DNA of 64,000 bases, taken from the NCBI RefSeq assembly GCF_907177275.1, contig NZ_CAJSLV010000051.1:1-64000 (forward strand), given 5' to 3'. Source of the stretch: Actinacidiphila cocklensis (GTDB taxonomy: Bacteria; Actinomycetota; Actinomycetes; Streptomycetales; Streptomycetaceae). Shown one piece after another: positions 8,649 to 15,789 of this stretch. The notes under the pieces are model-generated. The model saw nothing but the letters and a program-made list of their open reading frames with translations, searched no databases and was not told where the DNA came from. Every line of letters begins with the position of its first letter. Within the stretch, counting starts at the first letter, position 1. A program made the position numbers and the translations under genes.

Positions 8649-9719
8649 ATGGCCGATGTGTCGCCACCGTCGTCACCGCCGTCGGACTACCGGCCGTCGA
8701 AAGGGCTCTGGCAGGAGGTGAAGGACGCGGTCACCCCGCGGTCCAGCATCCTGCTGCTCGGGGTGCTCATCCTCGAACTGGCCTTCATCGTCTCCTACAT
8801 CGGGGCCTTCCACTCGCCGAAGCCGAGCCGGATCCCGCTCGCCGTGGTGGCGCCCGCGGGGACGCAGGCGGCGGTGGTCGGGAAGCTGAACGGGCTGCCA
8901 GGGGAGCCGTTGTCGGCGAAGTCGGCGGACAGCGTCGGGCAGGCGCGGGCGATGGTGCTGGACCGGAGCGTCGAGGCGGCGCTGGTGGTCGGGCCTGCGA
9001 CGGGGACGGACCGGCTGCTGGTCGCGTCGGCCGGCGGGCCTGCGGCGGTGACTTCGCTGCAGGTGGTCTTCCAGAAGGTGGAGGCGCCGCGGCGGGTGAC
9101 GATCGTCGACCTGCGGGCGCCCAACCCCGCGGACGGGCGCGGGCTGAGCAGCTTCTACCTCGTCGTGGGCGTGATCATCGGCGGCTATCTGGGGTCGGCC
9201 GCGCTGGCGATGTCGTTCGGTGCGCGGCCGGCGAACCTGCACCGGACGCTGGTGCGGCTGAGCGCGCTCGCCGTGCTGTCGGTCCTGTCCGGGCTGGGGG
9301 CCGCGATCATCGCCGACCTCGTCTTCGACGCGCTGCCCGGGCACTTCTGGTCGCTGTGGTGGATCGCGGTCCTGATCACCTTCGCCGCGTCCGCCGCGGG
9401 GATGGCCTTCCAGGTGCTGCTGGGGCAGATCGGCATCGCGCTGTCCGTGCTGATCTTCGTCGTGCTGGGGAACCCGAGTGCGGGCGGGGTGTTTCCGGCG
9501 TCGCTGATGCCGCCGTTCTGGCGGGACATCGGGCCTGCGCTGCCGAACGGGGCCGGGGTGACGCTGGTGCGCAACTACTCGTACTTCGGCGGGCACGACA
9601 CCGCCACCGCGTGGTGGGTGCTGTCCGCCTGGGCGGTGGGCGGGGTGCTGGTCGGCATTCTGGCGTCCCTGCGGCGGCAGGCGAAGTTCGGCTTCATGGG
9701 CAGGCCGCAGGCGGCCTGA
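8649..9719 (+). CDS. Multi-pass membrane protein, ABC-2/YhgE-Pip (DUF3533)-like
   Basis: About 356 residues. A short Pro/Ser-rich N-terminus is followed by one membrane helix (SILLLGVLILELAFIVSYIG), an extracytoplasmic domain of about 130 residues, then five to six helices (such as YLVVGVIIGGYLGSAALAM and IALSVLIFVVLG). This one-plus-five arrangement is that of ABC-2-type permeases and their YhgE/Pip relatives, which occur with or without an ATPase. No ATPase gene is adjacent. In-frame starts at 8574 and 8634 are possible, but the ATG at 8649 gives the most typical N-terminus. The substrate is unknown. Confidence 0.65.
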   Translation: MADVSPPSSPPSDYRPSKGLWQEVKDAVTPRSSILLLGVLILELAFIVSYIGAFHSPKPSRIPLAVVAPAGTQAAVVGKLNGLPGEPLSAKSADSVGQARAMVLDRSVEAALVVGPATGTDRLLVASAGGPAAVTSLQVVFQKVEAPRRVTIVDLRAPNPADGRGLSSFYLVVGVIIGGYLGSAALAMSFGARPANLHRTLVRLSALAVLSVLSGLGAAIIADLVFDALPGHFWSLWWIAVLITFAASAAGMAFQVLLGQIGIALSVLIFVVLGNPSAGGVFPASLMPPFWRDIGPALPNGAGVTLVRNYSYFGGHDTATAWWVLSAWAVGGVLVGILASLRRQAKFGFMGRPQAA

Positions 9720-9748
9720 CCGTCGGGCGGGCGAGTGCGGGAGTCCGG

Positions 9749-11017
9749 TCAGCGGCCGGGCCGGTGGGGGCCGCGGCCCCCGACTCCCGTGCGGCGTACC
9801 GCGTAGAGCGCCGCCCCTACCGCCGTCACCGCGAGGCCGGCGAGCACGGAGGAGAGCGGGAGGCTCGCGGCCAGGGCGGCGCAGCCCAGGACGCCGACGA
9901 CCGGGACCGCGAGCGGAGGGCGGTGCTCGGCCGGGGCGAGGCGGAGGGCGGAGGCGTTGGCGATGGCGTAGTAGAGCAGCACGCCGAAGGAGGAGAAGCC
10001 GATGGCGCCGCGCAGGTCGGTGGTCGCGGCCAGGACGGTGGCGGTCGCGCCGACGGCGAGTTCCGCGCGGACGGGGGCGCCGGCCCTCAGGGTGGCCAGC
10101 GGGTGCGGGAGGTGGCGGTCGCGGGACATGGCCAGGGTCGTCCGCGATACGCCGAGCAGCAGCGCGAGCAGCGAGCCGAGCGCGGCGACGGCGGCGCCCG
10201 CGCGGGCCACGGGCGCCAGGCCCGGCGCACCGGCGGCGCGGACGGCGTCGGCGAGCGGGGCGGTGGAGTGGGCCAGCGCCACCGGGCCGAGGACGGCGAG
10301 CAGGGTGGCGGCGACGGCCGCGTAGACGACCAGGGTGATGCCGAGCGCCAGCGGGATCGCCCGGGGGATCGTGCGGGCCGGGTCGCGGACCTCCTCGCCG
10401 AGGGTGGCGATGCGGGCGTAGCCGGCGAAGGCGAAGAAGAGCAGGCCCGCGGCCTGGAGCAGGCCGTGGGCCGAGGCGCCGGTGCCGTCGGCGGCCAGCC
10501 GGTCCGCGTCGGCGTTGCCGGTCAGGCCCGCGACGACGCAGGCGGCGAGCACGGCGAGGGTCACCGCGACGATCAGCCGGGTCAGCCAGGCGGACTTGCG
10601 GACACCGAGGCAGTTGACGGTGGTCAGGGCCACGACGGCGGCGACGGCGGTGACACGGGCGTGGTTCGGCCAGGCGTAGTGGCCGACGGTCAGCGCCATC
10701 GCCGCGCAGGACGCGGTCTTGCCGGCGACGAAGCTCCACCCGGCGAGGTAGCCCCAGAACGGGCCGAGGCGCTCGCGCCCGTAGACGTAGGTGCCGCCGG
10801 ACTCGGGGTGGCGGGCGGCGAGCCGGGCGGAGGAGGTGGCGTTGCAGTACGCCACGACCGCCGCGAGCCCGAGCGCGCCGAGCAGCGCGCCGCCGGCCCC
10901 CGCGGCCCCGGCGGCAGGGCCGAACGCCCCGAAGACCCCGGCCCCGATCATCGCCCCGAGCCCGACGACGACCGCGTCCCCGACGCCGAGCCGCCGCACC
11001 ATCGCTTGTTCTGTCAC
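9749..11017 (-). CDS. APC-family amino acid permease
   Basis: A 422-residue integral membrane protein with about 12 helices. It opens with the APC superfamily motif VGLGAMIGAGVFGAFGPAAG, which contributes to the substrate site, and contains FFAFAGYARIATLGEEVRDP, the consensus loop after helix 6 in amino acid-polyamine-cation transporters. It most likely moves an amino acid with a proton or by exchange; the substrate cannot be assigned. It is monocistronic and separated from the upstream secreted-protein gene by a strong terminator. Confidence 0.88.
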   Translation of the reverse strand: MTEQAMVRRLGVGDAVVVGLGAMIGAGVFGAFGPAAGAAGAGGALLGALGLAAVVAYCNATSSARLAARHPESGGTYVYGRERLGPFWGYLAGWSFVAGKTASCAAMALTVGHYAWPNHARVTAVAAVVALTTVNCLGVRKSAWLTRLIVAVTLAVLAACVVAGLTGNADADRLAADGTGASAHGLLQAAGLLFFAFAGYARIATLGEEVRDPARTIPRAIPLALGITLVVYAAVAATLLAVLGPVALAHSTAPLADAVRAAGAPGLAPVARAGAAVAALGSLLALLLGVSRTTLAMSRDRHLPHPLATLRAGAPVRAELAVGATATVLAATTDLRGAIGFSSFGVLLYYAIANASALRLAPAEHRPPLAVPVVGVLGCAALAASLPLSSVLAGLAVTAVGAALYAVRRTGVGGRGPHRPGR

Positions 11018-11082
11018 GGGCGCATGGTGCCACCCCCGGGTGAACGGCGGGGTCGCCGCCGCGGGCCGGCCGGGATCCGGTC

Positions 11083-11122
11083 GGCCGGGGACCGCCGCCG
11101 CCGGGGCCGGCGGTCCCCGGCC
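11083..11122 (-). terminator. Hairpin terminator after the secreted-protein gene
   Basis: A perfect 14-bp stem (GGCCGGGGACCGCC at 11083-11096 with GGCGGTCCCCGGCC at 11109-11122) and a 12-nt loop, 14 nt beyond the stop of the 11137-12282 gene. Confidence 0.75.
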
Positions 11123-11136
11123 AGGTGGAGCGGAGG

Positions 11137-12282
11137 TCAGAACTGCTGGACGAAGTACGGCGACACGGTCATCCGCCCGTTGCCCCGGGCGCCGTTGAGC
11201 TGGCCGGAGGAGGACTGGGCCAGGGTGTACCAGGAGTCGACGTAGTCGGCGTCGTTGGTGTACCAGGACGACGGGATCGCCGCCAGGATCGCGTCCACGA
11301 GCGGGATGTAGGCGCCCTGGTCGGTGATGGTGAGCAGGGCGTCCGCCAGTGCCTTGGCCAGGGTCGCGTAGTTGGTGTCGCCGTCGTCCTCCATCATCAC
11401 GACGTCGGCCAGGTTGTACTTGTAGTTGGACCAGTTGACCAGGATCTGGTTGGGGTAGTACGTGGTGCCGTCGTTGTCCAGGTAGGGCATGTCGACGGTG
11501 TCGACGCGGACCTTGCCGTCGAATCCGAAGCCGCTGACGACCGAGAAGATCTCGGCGTTGCCGAGGATCCAGGGCTCCTCGTCGTCGTTGAGGTGGACCG
11601 AGTCGACCTTGGTCGTCCAGTAGCCGCCGGTGGCGGCCGTGGCGGCGGTCGCGGTGGCGGCGGGGGCGTTCAGGCCGGCCTGGTGGAAGGCCTTGCCGAC
11701 CTCCTGGAGGCCGGCCGCGGCGGCCTTGTCGACGTCGACGTCCACCACGTAGACGGGCTGCTCCGGCGCCTGCCGGGCACTGAGGGTGTGGGCGTGGCCC
11801 GCACTGTCGTACGCGGTGACCGCGGCCCCGCTGTCGTCGTCGGCGGCGACGGCCACCAGCGGGACGGTGTCCGGGGTCAGGGCGGCCTTCATGCTGTCGG
11901 CGCCCAGCCGGACCCGCAGCAGCGAACCGGTCTGCGCGCCGAGGCCCTTGGCCGCGGCGATCTTCCGGTCGGCGGCGGTGACCGCGGCGGCGAGCCCGGC
12001 GGGTGCGCTGCCGCGCGCGGCGAGCGGGGCGAGGTCCACCTGCGCGGAGCCGAGCGCGGCGGCCCGTACCCGGCCGCGCCAGCCGGGTTCGGCGAGCGAG
12101 GCGGCGAGGCCGCGCGCGACGGCTGCTTCCGCGGCGGTGACGGGCGAGGTCTTGGCGGTGACGTGCGAGGGTGCCGGGGCGGCGGCGTGTGCGGAGGGCA
12201 GGGCCAGGCCCTGGACGGCCAGTGCGCAGGTCGCGCCGAGTGCGAGGGTGATCGCGGCGCGCTTGCTTGCGGTGAGGTGCAC
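11137..12282 (-). CDS. Secreted protein of unknown function (possibly DUF3103-like)
   Basis: A 381-residue protein with a clear Sec signal peptide: basic start (MHLTASKRAA), hydrophobic core (ITLALGATCALAVQGLAL) and an AHA-A cleavage site near residue 33. An Ala-rich propeptide-like region runs to about residue 230. The C-terminal 150 residues are rich in Asp, Tyr, Trp and Asn (for example DNDGTTYYPNQILVNWSNY and MMEDDGDTNY), which looks like an extracellular, perhaps Ca2+-dependent, beta-rich domain. It faintly resembles DUF3103 proteins, but I am not sure. No protease or glycosidase active-site motif is evident. Confidence 0.6.
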   Translation of the reverse strand: MHLTASKRAAITLALGATCALAVQGLALPSAHAAAPAPSHVTAKTSPVTAAEAAVARGLAASLAEPGWRGRVRAAALGSAQVDLAPLAARGSAPAGLAAAVTAADRKIAAAKGLGAQTGSLLRVRLGADSMKAALTPDTVPLVAVAADDDSGAAVTAYDSAGHAHTLSARQAPEQPVYVVDVDVDKAAAAGLQEVGKAFHQAGLNAPAATATAATAATGGYWTTKVDSVHLNDDEEPWILGNAEIFSVVSGFGFDGKVRVDTVDMPYLDNDGTTYYPNQILVNWSNYKYNLADVVMMEDDGDTNYATLAKALADALLTITDQGAYIPLVDAILAAIPSSWYTNDADYVDSWYTLAQSSSGQLNGARGNGRMTVSPYFVQQF

Positions 12283-12363
12283 GGGGGTTCCTCCTGGAGG
12301 CGTGCCGGTGCCGCTGGTGAGCGGCGGAACGGCGGGCGAGGGCGTTCAGGACGGAGCCGATCT

Positions 12364-12384
12364 ATGCGGGTAGATTTCCCGCAT
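12364..12384. promoter_or_regulatory. Perfect 7-7-7 palindrome, candidate operator
   Basis: ATGCGGG, a 7-nt AT-rich spacer (TAGATTT) and CCCGCAT, about 80 nt upstream of the secreted-protein start on the minus strand. Arm and spacer lengths suit a dimeric repressor. Confidence 0.4.
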
Positions 12385-12579
12385 CGCCGTCATCATGGCC
12401 GGAGCATGCCAAGTTGCACAAGGTGCTTCGCCTGAACATGACCGGGCGCCGCGTGGCTGGCTCGTAACGGCTGCCCGCTGTCGTCGTCCACGTGGGCCGC
12501 AGTTCCGGGTGTCCTCGCCTCTGTGGACGGGGTGCGGAGAGCGGGCACCCGGAGTGGCCGGCTCGGGGGCGCTGACGTG

Positions 12580-12616
12580 CCGAGGGCGGCCCGGTCGGTG
12601 GACGGGCCGCCCTCGG
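12580..12616 (-). terminator. Hairpin terminator of the mbl operon
   Basis: A perfect 14-bp stem (CCGAGGGCGGCCCG with CGGGCCGCCCTCGG) and a 9-nt loop, 14 nt after the mbl stop codon. Confidence 0.75.
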
Positions 12617-12630
12617 GGTGTGGGGGAGGG

Positions 12631-13677
12631 TCAGACGGTGAGCGGGTCGAGGAGGAGGGGGCGGGCGCGGCCCTCGATCATGGCGCCGAGGCCCTGGACG
12701 GCGACGATGTCGGGGCGGTCGGCCACGTGGACGGGCATGCCGGTGGCCTGGCGGAGCATCAGGTCGAGGCCGGGCATCAGGGCGGAGCCGCCGGCCAGCA
12801 TGATGCCGCAGTCGCCGAGGTCGGCGACCAGGTCGGGCGGGCAGTGCCGCAGGACGCCGGTGATGGCGTCCACGACCGCGGTCAGCGGGGTGCGCATGGC
12901 GTGCCGTACGCCCTCGGTGTCGACCAGGACCGAGCGGGGCATGCCGCTGACGACGTCGCGGCCGTACACCTCGGTGGTGGGGGTGCCGCCGCTCGCGGGG
13001 GCGCCGAGCATCTGGTGCAGCGGGCGCACGGACTGGCTGGGCAGCGTCAGCTCGTGCGCGTTGCGCAGGTGCTGCACCACCGCCCGGTCGATCGCGTCGC
13101 CGCCGACCGGCACGGTCTCCGCCGACACGATCGAGCCCAGCGAGAGGACCGCGACCTGGGTGGTGCCCGCGCCGCACACCACGATCATGGTGGCCTCGGG
13201 GTGCTCCACCGGCAGCCCGCAGCCGACCGCCGCGGCGATCAGCGTGTCCACCAGCTCGACCCGGCGCGCGCCGAGCCCGTACATCGTCTCGACGGCCGCC
13301 CTGCGGGCGATCGGCTCGCTGCCGTGCGGGGTGCACACCGCGGCCCGCATCATCGGCATCCGCAGCCTGCGGCGGCCGAGCTTGTCGCCGAGGATGTGCC
13401 GCAGCATCCGCTGGGCCATGGCGATGTCGACGACCGCGCCGCCCGCGACCGGTCGGACGACCCTGATGTGCTCGGGGGTGCGGCCGGCCATCTGCTCGGC
13501 GCTGGCGCCGACCGCGATGAGCGCGCCGGTGCGCACGTCGACCGCGGCCACGCTGGGCTCGTCGGCGACCAGGCCGCTGCCGCGCAGGTAGACCCGGGTG
13601 CGTGCGGCGCCCAGGTCGACCGCGACGGTGCAGCGGCGCAGCTGGACGAGGGTGGGGTTGGCGGGGAAGCCGATCAC
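12631..13677 (-). CDS. mbl: MreB-like actin homologue Mbl
   Basis: A 348-residue bacterial actin. The nucleotide-binding motifs are recognisable but altered: phosphate-1 is AVDLGAARTRVYLRG (MreB has DLGTANT), phosphate-2 is VVCGAGTTQVAVLSLGSIV (MreB has DIGGGTTE), and the adenosine motif is GIMLAGGSALMPGLD. This divergent form matches the streptomycete Mbl paralogue, linked to spore-wall and cell-wall integrity, and not the main MreB. The GTG start overlaps the stop of the upstream membrane-protein gene (GTGA), so the two form a coupled operon. The loss of the canonical acidic residue in phosphate-2 suggests changed nucleotide hydrolysis. Confidence 0.85.
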   Translation of the reverse strand: MIGFPANPTLVQLRRCTVAVDLGAARTRVYLRGSGLVADEPSVAAVDVRTGALIAVGASAEQMAGRTPEHIRVVRPVAGGAVVDIAMAQRMLRHILGDKLGRRRLRMPMMRAAVCTPHGSEPIARRAAVETMYGLGARRVELVDTLIAAAVGCGLPVEHPEATMIVVCGAGTTQVAVLSLGSIVSAETVPVGGDAIDRAVVQHLRNAHELTLPSQSVRPLHQMLGAPASGGTPTTEVYGRDVVSGMPRSVLVDTEGVRHAMRTPLTAVVDAITGVLRHCPPDLVADLGDCGIMLAGGSALMPGLDLMLRQATGMPVHVADRPDIVAVQGLGAMIEGRARPLLLDPLTV

Positions 13678-14144
13678 AGCTTGCCCCCGGCCTGCCGACC
13701 GTGCTGGGGGTGGTAGGTGGCCAGCGCCCAGATCACGAAGATGTCGATCCCGATCATGATCAGTGACCAGACGGGCTGGTAGGGCAGGAACATGAAGTTC
13801 GCGATCATGCTGAGCCCGGCGATCGCGATGCCCAGGTACTTCGCCCACGCGTCGCCGCGCAGCAGGCCCGCGCCGACGATCACGGCGATGACGCCGAGGA
13901 CGAGGTGGATCCAGCCCCAGGCCCGCACGTTGAAGTCGTAGACGTAGCCGCCGCGGTTGACGATGTAGACCGTGTCCCTGGCGATGCCGACGATGCCTTC
14001 GAGGATCGCCAGGACACCGGCGACCAGCAGCAGGACGCCCGCGAAGACCGTGCCGCCCGCGGCCCAGGAGTTGCGTTCGTCGTCGTTCCGGGAGCGGCCC
14101 GGTCCTGCGGGGGGCGGCTGCGGTGAGGGTGTGTCGTGGCTCAT
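13674..14144 (-). CDS. DUF7144-type four-helix membrane protein
   Basis: A 156-residue membrane protein. The N-terminus is a roughly 30-residue Pro-rich cytoplasmic tail, followed by four helices: GGTVFAGVLLLVAGVLAILE, WGWIHLVLGVIAVIVGAGLL, YLGIAIAGLSMIANFMFLPY and LIMIGIDIFVIWALATY. A conserved-looking WGWIHL lies at the start of helix 2. The family is common in actinomycetes and has no known function. Its stop codon overlaps the mbl start, so it may be a membrane partner for the Mbl filament; that is inference from coupling. Confidence 0.75.
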   Translation of the reverse strand: MSHDTPSPQPPPAGPGRSRNDDERNSWAAGGTVFAGVLLLVAGVLAILEGIVGIARDTVYIVNRGGYVYDFNVRAWGWIHLVLGVIAVIVGAGLLRGDAWAKYLGIAIAGLSMIANFMFLPYQPVWSLIMIGIDIFVIWALATYHPQHGRQAGGKL

Positions 14145-14232
14145 GGCGACTCCCGGGTCCTGAGGACGACGGCGGGAGTGGTGCGCAGCAGGCGGTGCAC
14201 GCCAAACGGCACCAACCCGTACAAACCCGCCT

Positions 14233-14257
14233 TGACGACAACATGATGTGACGACAA
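14233..14257. promoter_or_regulatory. Direct repeat upstream of the mbl operon
   Basis: Two exact copies of TGACGACAA (14233-14241 and 14249-14257), 16 bp apart start to start, about 90 nt upstream of the DUF7144-mbl operon. On the operon strand they read TTGTCGTCA twice. Possible tandem activator site. Confidence 0.4.
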
Positions 14258-14371
14258 GTCGGATAATGCGAGCAGGACTGGGCCGTACGGGAGTGCGCCA
14301 TGCGGGGGTTTCGTGCGCGCTCGGGCACTCGGGGGGCGCCCGGGGCACCCGGGGGAGTGAGGAAAGGGGGG

Positions 14372-14587
14372 CTAGTCCGCCGCCTCCAGGCGGAAGCCGA
14401 GCTTGATGCCCACCTGGTAGTGCTCGATCTCGCCGTCGACGAGGTGCCCGCGCACCTGCGTCACCTCGAACCAGTCGAGGCCGCGGAGCGTCTGCGAGGC
14501 CCTGCTGATGGCGTTGCGCAGGGCGGCGTCCACGCCCTCGTTCGAGGTGCCGACGATCTCCGTCACCCGGTAGGTGTGCTCGGTCAT
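14372..14587 (-). CDS. Dodecin family flavin-binding protein
   Basis: 71 residues, the normal length for dodecin, which assembles into hollow dodecamers that store riboflavin or FMN. Family features are visible: TYRVTEIVGTSNEGVDAALR at the start, then RGLDWFEVTQVRG with the flavin-stacking Trp, and YQVGIKLGFRL at the C-terminal strand. The ATG at 14587 is the dodecin consensus start; the frame continues upstream into the promoter region. The gene is divergent from the SpoIIE-type phosphatase gene, with under 100 nt between starts. Confidence 0.92.
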   Translation of the reverse strand: MTEHTYRVTEIVGTSNEGVDAALRNAISRASQTLRGLDWFEVTQVRGHLVDGEIEHYQVGIKLGFRLEAAD

Positions 14588-14673
14588 GGCGGACTGCCCT
14601 TCGCTGGGGGTCGGGGTGCCCTTCCACGGTGCCGCACGCCCGGCGCGACCGCACGGCGGCCGACCCGAATGCG

Positions 14674-14679
14674 TATCGT
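14674..14679 (+). promoter_or_regulatory. -10 box of a probable leaderless promoter (SpoIIE phosphatase)
   Basis: TATCGT followed by 6 nt and then the ATG at 14686. No Shine-Dalgarno sequence precedes the ATG, so the transcript probably begins at the start codon. Confidence 0.45.
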
Positions 14680-14685
14680 CATAAA

Positions 14686-15774
14686 ATGGACATCGTGACG
14701 ACCGGTTGGCCCACCGCACTCGTGCGCTGGATACCTGGTGGGATGGTCGCGGCCGGGGTCGTATTCGACCTGGCGACGCCCGCCCCCTACACCGGCGACC
14801 CCCTGCTCGCCGGGGGATGCGTGCTGGCCGGGGCCACCCAGCAGACCCGCGCCACGATGATCACCTTCGGCGCCGCACTGCTCGCGATGGTCGCGCTGAC
14901 CATGGAGGACAACCGCCTCGACGAGCACAGCGGCATCGCCGACGTCGCGAGCATCGTGCTGGCCGGCGGGATAGCCCTGATCGTCAACCGGGTGCTGCGC
15001 CGCCACGGGCGGCAGCTGGCGACCGTACGCGGTGTCGCCGAGGCCGCACAGCGCGCCCTGCTGCCCGACCCACCGCAGCGCATCGGCCCGCTCGGCATCG
15101 CCGCACGCTACGACGCCGCCGCGTCCGAGGCCAGGATCGGCGGCGACGTCTACGCCGCCCAGGCGACCCCGTACGGCATACGGCTGCTGATCGGCGACGT
15201 CCGCGGCAAGGGCCTCGGCGCGGTCGGGGCGGTCGCGGTGCTGCTCGGCGCCTTCCGCGAGGCCGCCGACGCCGAGCCCGACCTGCCGCGGCTCGCCGAC
15301 CGGCTGGACCGGGCGCTGGACCGCCACAAGACGGGCGGCGGCGACGAGGCCGCGCTCGAAGGCTTCACCACCGGGGTGCTCGCCGAGTTCAGCGCGGACG
15401 GCGACACCCTGCGCCTGGTCAACCGCGGCCACCCGCCGCCGTACCTGCTGACTGCCGACGGAGCCGTGCACACCCTGGAGCCGTCCGCGCCCGACCTGCC
15501 CTTCGGCATGCACGGGCTCGGCGGCCTGCGGTCGGTGCCCGACGAGGTGGCCGTACCGCACGGCGCCACGCTGCTGCTGGTCACCGACGGGGTGACCGAG
15601 ACCCGCGACCCGGCCGGCGAGTTCTACGACCCGCAGGCCCGGCTGCCCGCGCTCGGGCCGCAGGACACCCCGCAGCAGGCCGTGGAGAGCCTGCTGCGGG
15701 ACCTGGACGCCTGGACCGAGTCGCGGGTGCCGGGCAACGACGACCGTGCGGTGCTCGCCGTCCGGCGCGACTGA
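14686..15774 (+). CDS. Membrane-associated SpoIIE-type PP2C serine/threonine phosphatase
   Basis: A 362-residue protein. The N-terminal 110 residues contain about four short hydrophobic segments (for example IVLAGGIALIVNRVL), anchoring it in the membrane. The remainder is a SpoIIE/RsbU-type PP2C domain with all metal-binding motifs: ARIGGDVY, IGDVRGKGLGAV, LVTDGVTETRD and GNDDRAVL. Such enzymes dephosphorylate anti-anti-sigma factors in partner-switching systems. Streptomyces has dozens. No anti-sigma or STAS gene is next to it here, so its pathway is unknown. Confidence 0.9.
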   Translation: MDIVTTGWPTALVRWIPGGMVAAGVVFDLATPAPYTGDPLLAGGCVLAGATQQTRATMITFGAALLAMVALTMEDNRLDEHSGIADVASIVLAGGIALIVNRVLRRHGRQLATVRGVAEAAQRALLPDPPQRIGPLGIAARYDAAASEARIGGDVYAAQATPYGIRLLIGDVRGKGLGAVGAVAVLLGAFREAADAEPDLPRLADRLDRALDRHKTGGGDEAALEGFTTGVLAEFSADGDTLRLVNRGHPPPYLLTADGAVHTLEPSAPDLPFGMHGLGGLRSVPDEVAVPHGATLLLVTDGVTETRDPAGEFYDPQARLPALGPQDTPQQAVESLLRDLDAWTESRVPGNDDRAVLAVRRD

Positions 15775-15789
15775 CCGGTCCCGCCGTCC

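Larger units (their letters stand above)
12283..12630. other. Intergenic region between mbl 3' end and the secreted-protein gene
   Basis: No gene seen. It holds the mbl terminator (12580-12616) and a perfect palindrome (12364-12384) upstream of the secreted-protein gene. The part near 12360-12430 is less GC-rich than its surroundings and probably contains that gene's promoter. Confidence 0.5.

Noticed and set aside
8609..11245. An 878-codon open frame on the plus strand spanning two real genes
   Set aside because: Arg/Gly/Ala-only composition, overlaps the membrane protein and antisense to the APC permease; a shadow of GC-rich third positions. The same applies to 21511-23598 (-), 32624-35137 (-), 15940-17775 (+) and 25317-27239 (-).
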